A stretch of 64,000 bases of DNA from Streptomyces sp. 378 (lineage in GTDB: Bacteria; Actinomycetota; Actinomycetes; Streptomycetales; Streptomycetaceae), in NCBI RefSeq assembly GCF_030124145.1, contig NZ_JASKMS010000013.1:62001-126000 (forward strand), read 5' to 3'. Each line of letters opens with the position of its first letter. Position 1 is the first letter of the stretch. Below, piece after piece: positions 49,513 through 58,814 of the stretch. The notes beneath the pieces were generated by a model. The model searched no databases. It had not been told where the DNA came from and saw only the letters and a list, made by a program, of their open reading frames with translations. A program made the translations under genes and the position numbers.

Positions 49513-49902
49513 ATGAGTGAGCAGAGCCCTGAGGGGGGCGGGTACGAGGATGGGCCCGCGCAAGCGCTCCCCGAATACGCCGAACGGGTCCTCGACGTCG
49601 CCGAACTGATCCCGCCGGGTCGTGTCATGACCTACGGGGACGTCGCCGAGTGGCTGGAGCAGGGCGGTCCGCGGCAGGTCGGCCGTGTGATGGCGCTCTA
49701 CGGGGGAGCCGCGCCGTGGTGGCGGGTCGTCCGCGCGGACGGCGCCCTGCTGCCCGGGCACGAGCAACGGGCGCTCGGGCACTACCGGGCGGAGGGCACG
49801 CCCCTGAAGGAGGCGGGCCGCTCGGCCGAGGGCCACCTGCCGCGCCTCGACATGAGACGGGCGCGGTGGGACGGCGGCGGTCGCGCGGAGGGTCACACCT
49901 GA
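49513..49902 (+). CDS. Alkyltransferase-like (ATL) DNA-binding protein
   Basis: Encodes 129 aa. The MGMT-type fold is seen in ERVLDVAELIPPGRVMTYGDVAEWL and RQVGRVMALYGGAAPWWRVVRADG. In true O6-alkylguanine transferases the sequence is PCHRVV; here Trp replaces the acceptor Cys, so it cannot take the alkyl group. ATL proteins bind O6-alkylguanine and flag it for nucleotide excision repair. It leads the repair block that continues with AdnAB and UvrD2 and corresponds in order to mycobacterial Rv3204. The tail beyond residue 110 is polar. Confidence 0.85.
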   Translation: MSEQSPEGGGYEDGPAQALPEYAERVLDVAELIPPGRVMTYGDVAEWLEQGGPRQVGRVMALYGGAAPWWRVVRADGALLPGHEQRALGHYRAEGTPLKEAGRSAEGHLPRLDMRRARWDGGGRAEGHT

Positions 49903-50159
49903 CAGCTTCCGCCATCGGACGGCCTGTCGTGGGACCCGTGATCCGTACGGGGGAATCGGGGCACAGCGGGAACATGACGTACGTTCGAGAGGCGAGGGAC
50001 GTGAGTGCCGCGAGTGAGCGGCGGGAAGAAGGGGAAGCCCTGCTTCCGCGTCACTGATCGGCGTAGCGTCGGCTCCGCGTGCCCCCGTCACCCCGCGGTC
50101 ACCGCCCGCCTCGTGCGGTGGCCCGCCACCCAGCACTTCCACCAGAACCGGCGAACCAC

Positions 50160-53100
50160 GTGAGCTCCTCTTCCTTCACCAGCGGCCTGTCGCACTCCCG
50201 GGTGCGACAGGGGAGTCGTGGCGCCTACCGACTGGTACGTACCCCTCCCGCTCGGGTGGACCCCCCTCATTTGGACGCCTCGCAGCGCTCCGTGGTTGAC
50301 CACCCGGGGGGCCCGCTGCTCGTCCTCGCAGGTCCCGGCACAGGCAAGACCACCACGCTCGTGGAGTCGGTGGCCGAGCGCGTCGCCCGGGGCGGGGACC
50401 CCGAGCGTGTGCTGGTGCTCACCTTCAGCCGCCGGGCGGCCGTCGAACTGCGCGACCGCCTGGCCCTGCGGACCGGGGCGGCCCGCGCCCCCCGGGCGAC
50501 CACCTTCCACTCGTTCTGCTACGCCCTGGTCCGTGCCCACCAGGACAGCGACCTGTTCGTGGAGCCGCTGCGGCTGCTGTCCGGCCCCGAGCAGGACGTC
50601 TCCGTGCGGGAGCTGCTCGCGGGCCAGGTCGATCTGGAACGGCTCGGACTCGCACACGTGCGCTGGCCGGACGAACTGCGCGCCTGCCTGACCACCCGCG
50701 GTTTCGCCGACGAGGTCCGCGCGGTACTCGCCCGCAGTCGTGAACTGGGCCTAGGCCCGGACGCCCTGGACGCCTTCGCCCGCCGCACCGGCCGCCCCGA
50801 CTGGCGCGCCGCGGCCGCCTTCCTCGCCGAGTACCTCGACGTGCTCGACCTGCACGGCGTGATCGACTATGCCGAGCTCGTCCACCGCGCGGTGCTCCTC
50901 GCCCGCCGCCCCGAGGTCGCCGCGTGGCTCGCCGCCCGGTACGACGCCGTGTACGTCGACGAGTACCAGGACACGGACCCCGCTCAGGTGCGGCTGCTGG
51001 ACGCCCTGGCAGGCGACGGCCGCACCCTCGTCGCCTTCGGCGACCCCGACCAGTCGATCTACGCGTTCCGCGGCGCCGACGTGAACGGCATCCTGGACTT
51101 CCCGCACGCCTTCCCGCGCGCGGACGGCCGCCCCGCCCCCGTCTCGGTACTGCGCACGTCCCGCCGCTCCGGCGCCGGCCTGCTGGCCGCCACCAGGCTG
51201 CTCACGCAGCGCATGCCGCTGACCCGCCTGCCCGCCGAGAAGGTGCGCGCCCATCGCGAACTCGCCCCCGTTCGGGACGGCGGCCGTGTCGAGGCGTACA
51301 CGTACCCGACGTCCGGGACCGAGCTGGACAACATCGCCGACATCCTCCGCAGGGCCCATCTGGAGGACGGCGTCCCGTGGAGCGACATGGCCGTCCTGGT
51401 GCGCGCCGGCTCCCGCACCATCCCCACGGTCCGCCGCGCCCTCACGGCGGCGGGCGTCCCCGTGGACGTCGACGGTGATGACGTGCCGCTGCGGCACGAA
51501 CCGGCGGTGGCACCGTTGCTGACGGCCTTGCGGGCGGTCGCAGCGGCGGAGGCGGGATTCCCCGAGCCCCGGCAGCCCGAGGAGGTTTCTCCCTCTCGCG
51601 AACCCGAGGAGGTCCCTCCCTCTCGGGAGTCGGAGGAGGCTTCCTCCTCCGACGACGCCCCCTCCGCACGGCAGGACGGCTGCTGGCTCGACACCGAAAC
51701 CGCCCTCACTCTCCTGACCTCCCCCCTCGCGAGCATGGACGCCGCCGACCTGCGCCGTCTCGGCCGCGCCCTGCGCGACGAGGAACGGGCCGCGGGCAAC
51801 CCGCTGCCCCCTCCCTCCGACCTGCTGCTCGCGCAGGCGCTCGCCGAGCCGGAGCGGCTCGCCGTGCACGACCCCACGTACGCGCGGGGTGCCCAGCGCC
51901 TCGGCGCGCTGCTGCGCAAGGCCCGCGAGCGCCTGGCCGGCGGCGGGACCGCCGAGGAGGCGCTGTGGGACCTGTGGGAAGGCACGCCGTGGCCCGGCCG
52001 GCTGGAGCGGGCCGCCCGCCGGGGCGGCGCCGCCGGGCGCAACGCGGACCGCGACCTGGACGCCGTCTGCGCCCTGTTCGCCACCGCCGCCCGCGCCGAG
52101 GAGCGCACCGGCGGCCGGGGAGCCCTGAACTTCCTGGAGGAGATCGACGCCGAGGACATCGCCGCCGACACCCTCACCCGGCGTGCCGTGCGATCCGACG
52201 CCGTCCGCCTCATGACCGCGCACCGCTCCAAGGGTCTGGAGTGGCGCCTCGTGGTCGTCGCCGGCGTCCAGGAGGGCCTGTGGCCGGACCTGCGCCGCCG
52301 AGGCTCCCTCCTGGAGGCCGACCGCATCGGCCGCGACGGACTCGCCGAACCGCTCACCCCCGGCGCCCTGCTCGCCGAGGAACGCCGCCTGTTCTACGTG
52401 GCCGCCACGCGCGCGCGTGAACGCCTCGTCGTCACCGCGGTCAAGGCCCCCGCGGACGACGGCGACCAGCCCTCCCGCTTCCTGACCGAACTCGGCGTCG
52501 AACCCAAGGACGTCACGGGACGCCCCCGCCGCCCGCTGTCCGTCGCCGCACTCGTCGCCGAACTGCGCGCCACCACGGTCGACCCGCGCGTCTCCGACAC
52601 CCTCCGGGAGGCCGCCGCCCACCGCCTGGCCCGGCTCGCCGCCCTCGCCGACGACGACGGCCGCCCCCTGGTACCGTCCGCCCACCCCTACCGCTGGTGG
52701 GGCATGTTCGAGCCGACCGAGTCCAAGGTGCCGCTGCGCGACCGGGACCAGCCGGTCGTGCTCTCCGGCAGCGCCCTCGACCAACTGGCCAACACCTGCG
52801 CCCTGCAGTGGTTCCTCGGCCGCGAGGTGAAGGCCGACGCGCCCGCGACGGCTGCCCAGGGCTTCGGCAACGTGGTGCACGTCCTCGCCGACGAGGTGGC
52901 CTCCGGGCACACTCCGGCCGACCTCGGCGTCCTCATGGAACGCCTCGACTCCGTGTGGAACGCCCTGGCCTTCGACGCGCCGTGGAAGTCGGCCCAGGAG
53001 AAGGACAACGCGCGCGTGGCGCTCGAACGGTTCCTTCAGTGGCACGTCATGAACCGCACCGCGCGCACCCCGGTGGCCAGCGAGCACGACTTCGACGTCA

Positions 53101-53555
53101 CCCTCGAAGCGGGCGACTACCAGGTGCGCATCCGCGGCCAGATGGACCGGGTCGAGACGGACGGCGACGGCCGCGCCTACGTGGTCGACTTCAAGACGGG
53201 CAAGCAGGCGCCCAGTTCCAAGGAGGTGGAGCGCCACCCGCAGCTCGCCGTCTACCAGCTGGCCGTGCGCGAGGGCGCCGTCGACGAGGCCTTCGACGGC
53301 GTACGCCCCGAGCCGGGCGGCGCCGAACTCGTCCACCTTCGGCAGGGGGCGGCCAAGCGCGACGGCGGTGAGAGCCTGCCCAAGGTGCAGGCCCAGGAGC
53401 CCCTGGAGGGGGAGTGGGTCGGTGATCTGCTGGCCACCGCCGCCGGAAAGGTCCTCGACGAACGGTTCACACCGACCGCGGGGCAGCACTGCACACACTG
53501 CGCGTTCCGGGCCTCGTGCAGCGCGCGGCAGGAGGGGCGTCACGTCATCGAGTGA
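50160..53555 (+). CDS. adnA: AdnA-type helicase-nuclease subunit
   Basis: Encodes 1131 aa. UvrD-type motor motifs in order: AGPGTGKTTT, VDEYQDTDPAQ, FGDPDQSIYAFRG, MTAHRSKGLEW and VAATRARERL. The C-terminal nuclease has IRGQMDRVETDG, VVDFKTGKQ and HPQLAVYQLAV. Four Cys suit an Fe-S cluster (one in NTCALQWFL, three in HCTHCAFRASC). With AdnB it forms the mycobacterial-type double-strand-break resection machine, in place of RecBCD or AddAB. The start is uncertain: GTG 50160 begins SSSSFTSGLSHSR, which looks native; GTG 50079 lies 9 nt after a TAGCGT box. A non-conserved acidic insert (about 460-500) is encoded by short repeats. The adnB GTG lies 90 nt past its stop. Confidence 0.92.
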   Translation: MSSSSFTSGLSHSRVRQGSRGAYRLVRTPPARVDPPHLDASQRSVVDHPGGPLLVLAGPGTGKTTTLVESVAERVARGGDPERVLVLTFSRRAAVELRDRLALRTGAARAPRATTFHSFCYALVRAHQDSDLFVEPLRLLSGPEQDVSVRELLAGQVDLERLGLAHVRWPDELRACLTTRGFADEVRAVLARSRELGLGPDALDAFARRTGRPDWRAAAAFLAEYLDVLDLHGVIDYAELVHRAVLLARRPEVAAWLAARYDAVYVDEYQDTDPAQVRLLDALAGDGRTLVAFGDPDQSIYAFRGADVNGILDFPHAFPRADGRPAPVSVLRTSRRSGAGLLAATRLLTQRMPLTRLPAEKVRAHRELAPVRDGGRVEAYTYPTSGTELDNIADILRRAHLEDGVPWSDMAVLVRAGSRTIPTVRRALTAAGVPVDVDGDDVPLRHEPAVAPLLTALRAVAAAEAGFPEPRQPEEVSPSREPEEVPPSRESEEASSSDDAPSARQDGCWLDTETALTLLTSPLASMDAADLRRLGRALRDEERAAGNPLPPPSDLLLAQALAEPERLAVHDPTYARGAQRLGALLRKARERLAGGGTAEEALWDLWEGTPWPGRLERAARRGGAAGRNADRDLDAVCALFATAARAEERTGGRGALNFLEEIDAEDIAADTLTRRAVRSDAVRLMTAHRSKGLEWRLVVVAGVQEGLWPDLRRRGSLLEADRIGRDGLAEPLTPGALLAEERRLFYVAATRARERLVVTAVKAPADDGDQPSRFLTELGVEPKDVTGRPRRPLSVAALVAELRATTVDPRVSDTLREAAAHRLARLAALADDDGRPLVPSAHPYRWWGMFEPTESKVPLRDRDQPVVLSGSALDQLANTCALQWFLGREVKADAPATAAQGFGNVVHVLADEVASGHTPADLGVLMERLDSVWNALAFDAPWKSAQEKDNARVALERFLQWHVMNRTARTPVASEHDFDVTLEAGDYQVRIRGQMDRVETDGDGRAYVVDFKTGKQAPSSKEVERHPQLAVYQLAVREGAVDEAFDGVRPEPGGAELVHLRQGAAKRDGGESLPKVQAQEPLEGEWVGDLLATAAGKVLDERFTPTAGQHCTHCAFRASCSARQEGRHVIE

Positions 53556-53633
53556 GGTATCGCACCACCTGTGCCGACCTGCGCTTCTTCGCTCCCGGAG
53601 GCCGATCCGGTCACTCCTGTCAGTGGCCGCCGC

Positions 53634-53639
53634 TAGCCT
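53634..53639 (+). promoter_or_regulatory. -10 box of leaderless promoter (adnB)
   Basis: TAGCCT ends 6 nt before the GTG at 53646, suggesting adnB also has its own promoter downstream of adnA. Confidence 0.45.
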
Positions 53640-53645
53640 TTCGCT

Positions 53646-56600
53646 GTGCCCGCCCGAATCACCGATCCCGAACAGCTCAAGGAGCTCCTCGGGATTCCGT
53701 TCACCCCGGAGCAGACGGCCTGCATCACCGCGCCGCCCGCCCCGCAGGTGATCGTGGCCGGAGCCGGCTCGGGCAAGACGACGGTGATGGCGGCCCGCGT
53801 GGTGTGGCTGGTCGGCACCGGCCAGGTCGCCCCCGAGCAGGTACTCGGCCTCACCTTCACCAACAAGGCCGCCGCCGAACTCGCCGAGCGTGTCCGCAAG
53901 GCGCTGGTCAAGGCCGGCGTCACCGACCCCGACGCCATCGACCCGGACAACCCGCCCGGCGAGCCGGTGATCTCCACGTACCACGCCTTCGCCGGCCGCC
54001 TGCTGACCGACCACGGCCTGCGCATCGGTCTCGAGCCCACGTCCCGGCTGCTCGCCGACGCCACCCGCTTCCAGCTCGCCGCGCGCGTCCTGCGCGAGGC
54101 GCCCGGGCCCTACCCGGCCCTGACCCGTTCCGTCCCGGACCTGGTCGGTGACCTCCTCGCCCTTGACGCCGAGCTCGCCGAGCACCTCGTACGCCCGGAG
54201 GCACTGCGCGCGTACGACGCCGAACTGCTGCTGACGCTGCGGGGCGCCAAACTCAGCAACGCCGACCTGCGCAAGGTCCCCGAGGCGGCCGCCGCCCGGC
54301 GGGAACTCGCCGAACTGGTCACCCGCTACCGGACCGCCAAGCGCGAGCGGGATCTGCTCGATTTCGGCGACCAGATCGCCCTGTCGGCCCGGCTCGCCGG
54401 GGTCCCCGAGGTGGGCCGCGCCCTGCGCGACGAGTTCCGGGTGGTCCTGCTCGACGAGTACCAGGACACATCGGTCGCCCAACGCGTCCTCCTGGCAGGC
54501 CTGTTCGGCGAGGGCACCGGCCACCCCGTCACCGCCGTCGGCGACCCCTGCCAGGCGATCTACGGCTGGCGCGGCGCCTCCGTCGCCAACCTCGACGACT
54601 TCCCCGAGCACTTCGCCCACGCCGACGGCCGCCCCGCGACCCGTCAGGCCCTCAGCGAGAACCGCCGCAGCGGCGGCCGCCTCCTCGACCTCGCCAACGG
54701 CCTCGCGGAGCCCTTGCGCGCCCTGCACGCGGGCGTGGAGGCCCTCCGCCCGGCCCCCGGCGCCGAACGCGACGGCATGGTCCGCTGCGCCCTGCTGCCC
54801 ACCCACGCCGAGGAGATCGACTGGGCCGCCGACTCCGTCGCCCACCTCGTCCGGACCGGGACGGCACCCGGCGAGATCGCCGTCCTGTGCCGCACGGCGA
54901 CCGACTTCGCCGAGATCCAGGGCGCCCTGGTCGCCCGGGACGTCCCCGTCGAGGTCGTCGGGCTGTCCGGGCTGCTGCACCTGCCGGAGATCGCCGACCT
55001 CGTCGCCGTCTGCGAGGTCCTCCAGGACCCCGGCGCCAACGCCTCGCTCGTGCGCCTGCTGACCGGCCCTCGCTGGCGCATCGGCCCGCGCGACCTCGCC
55101 CTGCTGGGGCGGCGCGCCCGGCTCCTCGTGGCCCACGCGCGCGTGACGGACGACGACGACCAGGACCGCCGCCTCGCCGAGGCCGTCGAAGGCGTCGACC
55201 CGTCCGAGGTGATCTCCCTCGCAGACGCCCTCGACACCTTCCTGGAGACCCCGCTGGAGGGCCGCGGGGACGACGACGGCCTGCCGTTCTCGTCCGACGC
55301 GCGCGTGCGCTTCGCCCGGCTGGCCACGGAACTGCGCGAACTGCGCCGCTCCCTGGCCGACCCGCTGATGGACGTCCTGCACCGCGTCCTCGCCGTCACC
55401 GGCCTGGAAGTGGAGCTGTCGGCGTCCCCGCACGCCCTGGCCGCCCGCCGCCGCGAGACCCTGTCCAACTTCCTGGACGTCGCCGCCTCCTTCGCCGCCG
55501 GCGACAACGAGGCGTCCCTGCTCGCCTTCCTCGGCTTCCTGCGCACGGCCGCGCAGTACGAGAAGGGACTCGACAACGCCCTCCCCGGCGGCGAGAACAC
55601 CGTCAAGGCACTCACGGCCCACAAGTCCAAGGGCCTGGAGTGGGACGTCGTGGTCGTCCCCGGCCTGGTCACCGGTACCTTCCCCAGCGGCCAGGGGCGC
55701 GAGAAGTGGACCTCCCAGGGCAAGGTCCTGCCGCACGCCCTGCGCGGCGACGCCGACACCCTGCCCGACGTGACGTCCTGGGACGCCAGAGGGCTGAAGG
55801 CCTTCCACGAGGCCATGAAGGACCACCAGCACACCGAGGAGCTCCGCCTCGGCTACGTCACCTTCACCCGCCCCCGCTCGCTCCTCCTGGGCTCCGGCCA
55901 CTGGTGGGGGCCCACCCAGAAGAAGCGCCGCGGACCCTCCGCGTTCCTCCAGGCCCTCCGCGAGCACTGCGAAGCCGGGTACGGCGAGATCGAGGCCTGG
56001 GCGGACGAACCCGCCGAGGACGCGGAGAACCCGGCCCTGCACCAGGCGACGGCGGACCAGGTCTGGCCGCTGCCCCTGGACGAGACGGCCCTCGCCCGGC
56101 GCCGGGCGGCCGCCGAGACCGTCCTGGCCCACCTGGAGGACCTCGCGTCCCACGAGCACGGACACCCCGCGGCCGTTCACGATCCCGACGCCCTCGACGA
56201 CCCGGAGTGGCCGCCGCCCCCGGACGACGGCCGGCCTTCTTACGAAGGACCCCTGTACGACGAACCGGACCCGTTCGATGAGGACCCGTACGAGGACCCG
56301 TTCGAGGTGGATTCCCCCGGCGGGGGCACCTTCGTCGACGCCTACGGCGAAGACCCGGCGGACCGGAACACCCGCCCCACCGTCCCCCACCAGCCGACCC
56401 CGGCGGATCCCCCGGCCGCCCGCCCGCACCCCGGCGCCCCCGAGCACCCGGGCCCCCACGGCCGGGAACACCGGCGCCTCACCCCGGAGGAAGCCCGCAC
56501 CATCGCCTCCTGGGACCGCGACCTCGACGCCCTCACCGGCGAACTCCTGCGCGCTCGCGACAGTGTCACCGACGTCCCCCTCCCGGCGTCGCTCTCGGCG

Positions 56601-57245
56601 TCCCAGCTGCTGCGCCTGGCCGCCGACCCGGACGGCTTCGCCCAGGAGCTGGCCCGCCCCATGCCCCGCCCGCCCCAGCCCGCGGCCCGGCGCGGCACCC
56701 GCTTCCACGCCTGGGTCGAGGCTCGCTTCGAAGAGCTCACGCTGCCCATGCTGGAGCCGGAGGAACTGCCCGGAAGCGAGGCCGAGATCGCCGACGAACG
56801 GGACCTGGAGGCCCTCAAGGACGCCTTCGAGCGCACCGAGTACGCACACCGCACCCCCCACCGGGTGGAGGCCCCCTTCCAGCTCGAGATCGCCGGCCGG
56901 ATCGTCCGGGGCCGCATCGACGCGGTCTACAAACAGGGCGACGGGAAGCACGCGACGTACGAAATCGTCGACTGGAAGACCAACCGCTCCCACACCGCCG
57001 ACCCGCTCCAGCTCGCCGTCTACCGCCTCGCCTGGGCCGAGCAGCAGGGCGTCCCGCCCGAGTCGGTCACGGCCGCGTTCCTGTACGTGCGCAGCGGCGA
57101 GGTCGTACGCCCGGCGGAGCTGCCGGACCGAGCCGCCCTGGAGCGATTGCTGCGGGAGGAGCCGTCCGGCGCGCAGAACGCAGCGCGGACCGTGGCCGGG
57201 CCCGGTGAGGAACCGCACTCCGAGGACGTCCGTGCGGGCCGATAG
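53646..57245 (+). CDS. adnB: AdnB-type helicase-nuclease subunit
   Basis: Encodes 1199 aa. Motor motifs: AGAGSGKTTVMAARV, TFTNKAAAELAERV, LLDEYQDTSVAQR, VGDPCQAIYGWRGAS and LTAHKSKGLEWDVVVVPGL. The C-terminal nuclease has VRGRIDAVY, EIVDWKTNR and PLQLAVYRLAW. No Fe-S cysteine cluster, as expected for this subunit. Residues about 870-950 form a long acidic Pro-rich linker between motor and nuclease. With AdnA it unwinds and resects broken DNA ends. GTG 53646 follows TAGCCT at 6 nt. The stop TAG at 57243-57245 doubles as the first half of the next promoter's -10 box. Confidence 0.92.
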   Translation: MPARITDPEQLKELLGIPFTPEQTACITAPPAPQVIVAGAGSGKTTVMAARVVWLVGTGQVAPEQVLGLTFTNKAAAELAERVRKALVKAGVTDPDAIDPDNPPGEPVISTYHAFAGRLLTDHGLRIGLEPTSRLLADATRFQLAARVLREAPGPYPALTRSVPDLVGDLLALDAELAEHLVRPEALRAYDAELLLTLRGAKLSNADLRKVPEAAAARRELAELVTRYRTAKRERDLLDFGDQIALSARLAGVPEVGRALRDEFRVVLLDEYQDTSVAQRVLLAGLFGEGTGHPVTAVGDPCQAIYGWRGASVANLDDFPEHFAHADGRPATRQALSENRRSGGRLLDLANGLAEPLRALHAGVEALRPAPGAERDGMVRCALLPTHAEEIDWAADSVAHLVRTGTAPGEIAVLCRTATDFAEIQGALVARDVPVEVVGLSGLLHLPEIADLVAVCEVLQDPGANASLVRLLTGPRWRIGPRDLALLGRRARLLVAHARVTDDDDQDRRLAEAVEGVDPSEVISLADALDTFLETPLEGRGDDDGLPFSSDARVRFARLATELRELRRSLADPLMDVLHRVLAVTGLEVELSASPHALAARRRETLSNFLDVAASFAAGDNEASLLAFLGFLRTAAQYEKGLDNALPGGENTVKALTAHKSKGLEWDVVVVPGLVTGTFPSGQGREKWTSQGKVLPHALRGDADTLPDVTSWDARGLKAFHEAMKDHQHTEELRLGYVTFTRPRSLLLGSGHWWGPTQKKRRGPSAFLQALREHCEAGYGEIEAWADEPAEDAENPALHQATADQVWPLPLDETALARRRAAAETVLAHLEDLASHEHGHPAAVHDPDALDDPEWPPPPDDGRPSYEGPLYDEPDPFDEDPYEDPFEVDSPGGGTFVDAYGEDPADRNTRPTVPHQPTPADPPAARPHPGAPEHPGPHGREHRRLTPEEARTIASWDRDLDALTGELLRARDSVTDVPLPASLSASQLLRLAADPDGFAQELARPMPRPPQPAARRGTRFHAWVEARFEELTLPMLEPEELPGSEAEIADERDLEALKDAFERTEYAHRTPHRVEAPFQLEIAGRIVRGRIDAVYKQGDGKHATYEIVDWKTNRSHTADPLQLAVYRLAWAEQQGVPPESVTAAFLYVRSGEVVRPAELPDRAALERLLREEPSGAQNAARTVAGPGEEPHSEDVRAGR

Positions 57246-57248
57246 GCT
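57243..57248 (+). promoter_or_regulatory. -10 box of leaderless promoter (dipeptidase), overlapping adnB stop
   Basis: TAGGCT ends 7 nt before the ATG at 57256; its TAG is the adnB stop codon. Confidence 0.45.
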
Positions 57249-57255
57249 CGTGACC

Positions 57256-58659
57256 ATGAGCCAGACCCCGGACAGCGTCGTCCGTACGTACATCCAGCAG
57301 CACCGCGCCGCCTTCCTCGACGACCTCGCCGAGTGGCTGCGCATCCCGTCGGTGTCCGCCCAGCCGGACCACGCGCCCGACGTACGACGCAGCGCCGACT
57401 GGCTCGCCGCCAAGCTGACGGAGACCGGCTTCCCGACGGCCGAGGTCTGGCCGACCCCGGGCGCACCCGCCGTCTTCGCGGAGTGGCCCTGCGACGACCC
57501 GCAGGCGCCCACGGTGCTGGTCTACGGCCACCACGACGTGCAGCCCGCCGCCCGCGAGGACGGCTGGGACAGCGATCCCTTCGAGCCGGTCGTGCGCGGG
57601 AACCGCCTCTACGCGCGCGGGGCGGCCGACGACAAGGGCCAGGTGTTCTTCCACACCCTCGGCGTCCGTGCCCACCTCGCCGCCACCGGCCGCACCACCC
57701 CGGCCGTGCACCTCAAGCTGCTCATCGAGGGCGAGGAGGAGTCCGGCTCACCGCACTTCCGCGCCCTGGTCGAACAGCACGCCGAGCGGCTCGCCGCCGA
57801 CGCGGTGATCGTCTCCGACACCGGCATGTGGTCCGAGGACACCCCCACGGTGTGCACCGGCATGCGCGGCCTGGCCGAATGCGAGATACGCCTGTACGGC
57901 CCCGCCCAGGACATCCACTCCGGTTCCTTCGGCGGCGCGGTGCCCAACCCGGCGACGTCCGCCGCCCGCCTGGTCGCCGCCCTGCACGACGAGCACGCGC
58001 GCGTGGCGATCCCGGGCTTCTACGACGGCGTGATCGAACTCACCGACCGCGAGCGCGAACTGCTCGCCGAACTGCCCTTCGACGAGGAGCGGTGGCTGCA
58101 CACGGCCAAGTCCTACGCCACCCTCGGGGAGGCCGGGTACACCACCCTGGAGCGGATCTGGGCCCGGCCCACCGCGGAGGTCAACGGCATCGGCGGCGGC
58201 TACCAGGGCCCCGGCAGCAAGACGATCATCCCCTCCTCGGCCGTGCTGAAGTTGTCCTTCCGCCTGGTCGCCGGCCAGGACCCCGGCCATGTGGAGAAGG
58301 CCGTCCGCGCCTGGGCCGAGCAGCAGGTGCCGCCCGGGATCCGCTGCGACATCGCGTTCAGTGGCGCCACCCGCCCGTGCCTGACCCCACTGGACCACCC
58401 GGCCCTGCGCTCGGTCACCCGCGCCATGGGCCGTGCCTTCGAGAAGCCGGTCCGCTTCACGCGTGAGGGCGGCTCCGGACCGGCGGCGGACCTCCAGGAC
58501 GTCCTCGGCGCCCCGGTGCTGTTCCTGGGCATCTCCGTCCCGTCGGACGGCTGGCACGCCCCCAACGAGAAAGTCGAACTCGACCTGCTCCTCAAAGGCG
58601 TCGAGACCACCGCGTACCTGTGGGGTGACCTCGCCGAGAACTGGCGCCATGCACCCTGA
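57256..58659 (+). CDS. M20-family dipeptidase
   Basis: Encodes 467 aa. Zn ligands and catalytic residues fall in YGHHDVQPA, RGAADDKGQ, EGEEESGSP, VSDTGMW and WHAPNEKVE. The dimerisation/lid domain includes QDIHSGSFGGAVPNP and NGIGGGYQGPGSKT, typical of the carnosinase/DUG1-like subgroup. It cleaves short peptides in the cytosol; exact substrates unknown. It is not part of the repair theme; as I recall, mycobacteria have a K+ channel gene at this point. Confidence 0.9.
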   Translation: MSQTPDSVVRTYIQQHRAAFLDDLAEWLRIPSVSAQPDHAPDVRRSADWLAAKLTETGFPTAEVWPTPGAPAVFAEWPCDDPQAPTVLVYGHHDVQPAAREDGWDSDPFEPVVRGNRLYARGAADDKGQVFFHTLGVRAHLAATGRTTPAVHLKLLIEGEEESGSPHFRALVEQHAERLAADAVIVSDTGMWSEDTPTVCTGMRGLAECEIRLYGPAQDIHSGSFGGAVPNPATSAARLVAALHDEHARVAIPGFYDGVIELTDRERELLAELPFDEERWLHTAKSYATLGEAGYTTLERIWARPTAEVNGIGGGYQGPGSKTIIPSSAVLKLSFRLVAGQDPGHVEKAVRAWAEQQVPPGIRCDIAFSGATRPCLTPLDHPALRSVTRAMGRAFEKPVRFTREGGSGPAADLQDVLGAPVLFLGISVPSDGWHAPNEKVELDLLLKGVETTAYLWGDLAENWRHAP

Positions 58660-58814
58660 GCGTCCCGAGCCGCCCGGACCGGCCACACGCGCGGGGCACA
58701 CTGGGAGTGCCGCCGCGCACCGCCCGAGCCCGCCGGACCCGGTCGCCTCCCGCCGTCCGTCCCGCTGAACCGCCTGCCGAACCCGACCGTCCCACCGGGG
58801 AGTTGGAAGCACCC

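Noticed and set aside
50751..57512. A 2253-codon open frame on the minus strand over adnA and adnB
   Set aside because: It is a composition shadow of GC-rich coding DNA: no ribosome site, no family motif, and it runs opposite two clear helicase-nuclease genes.
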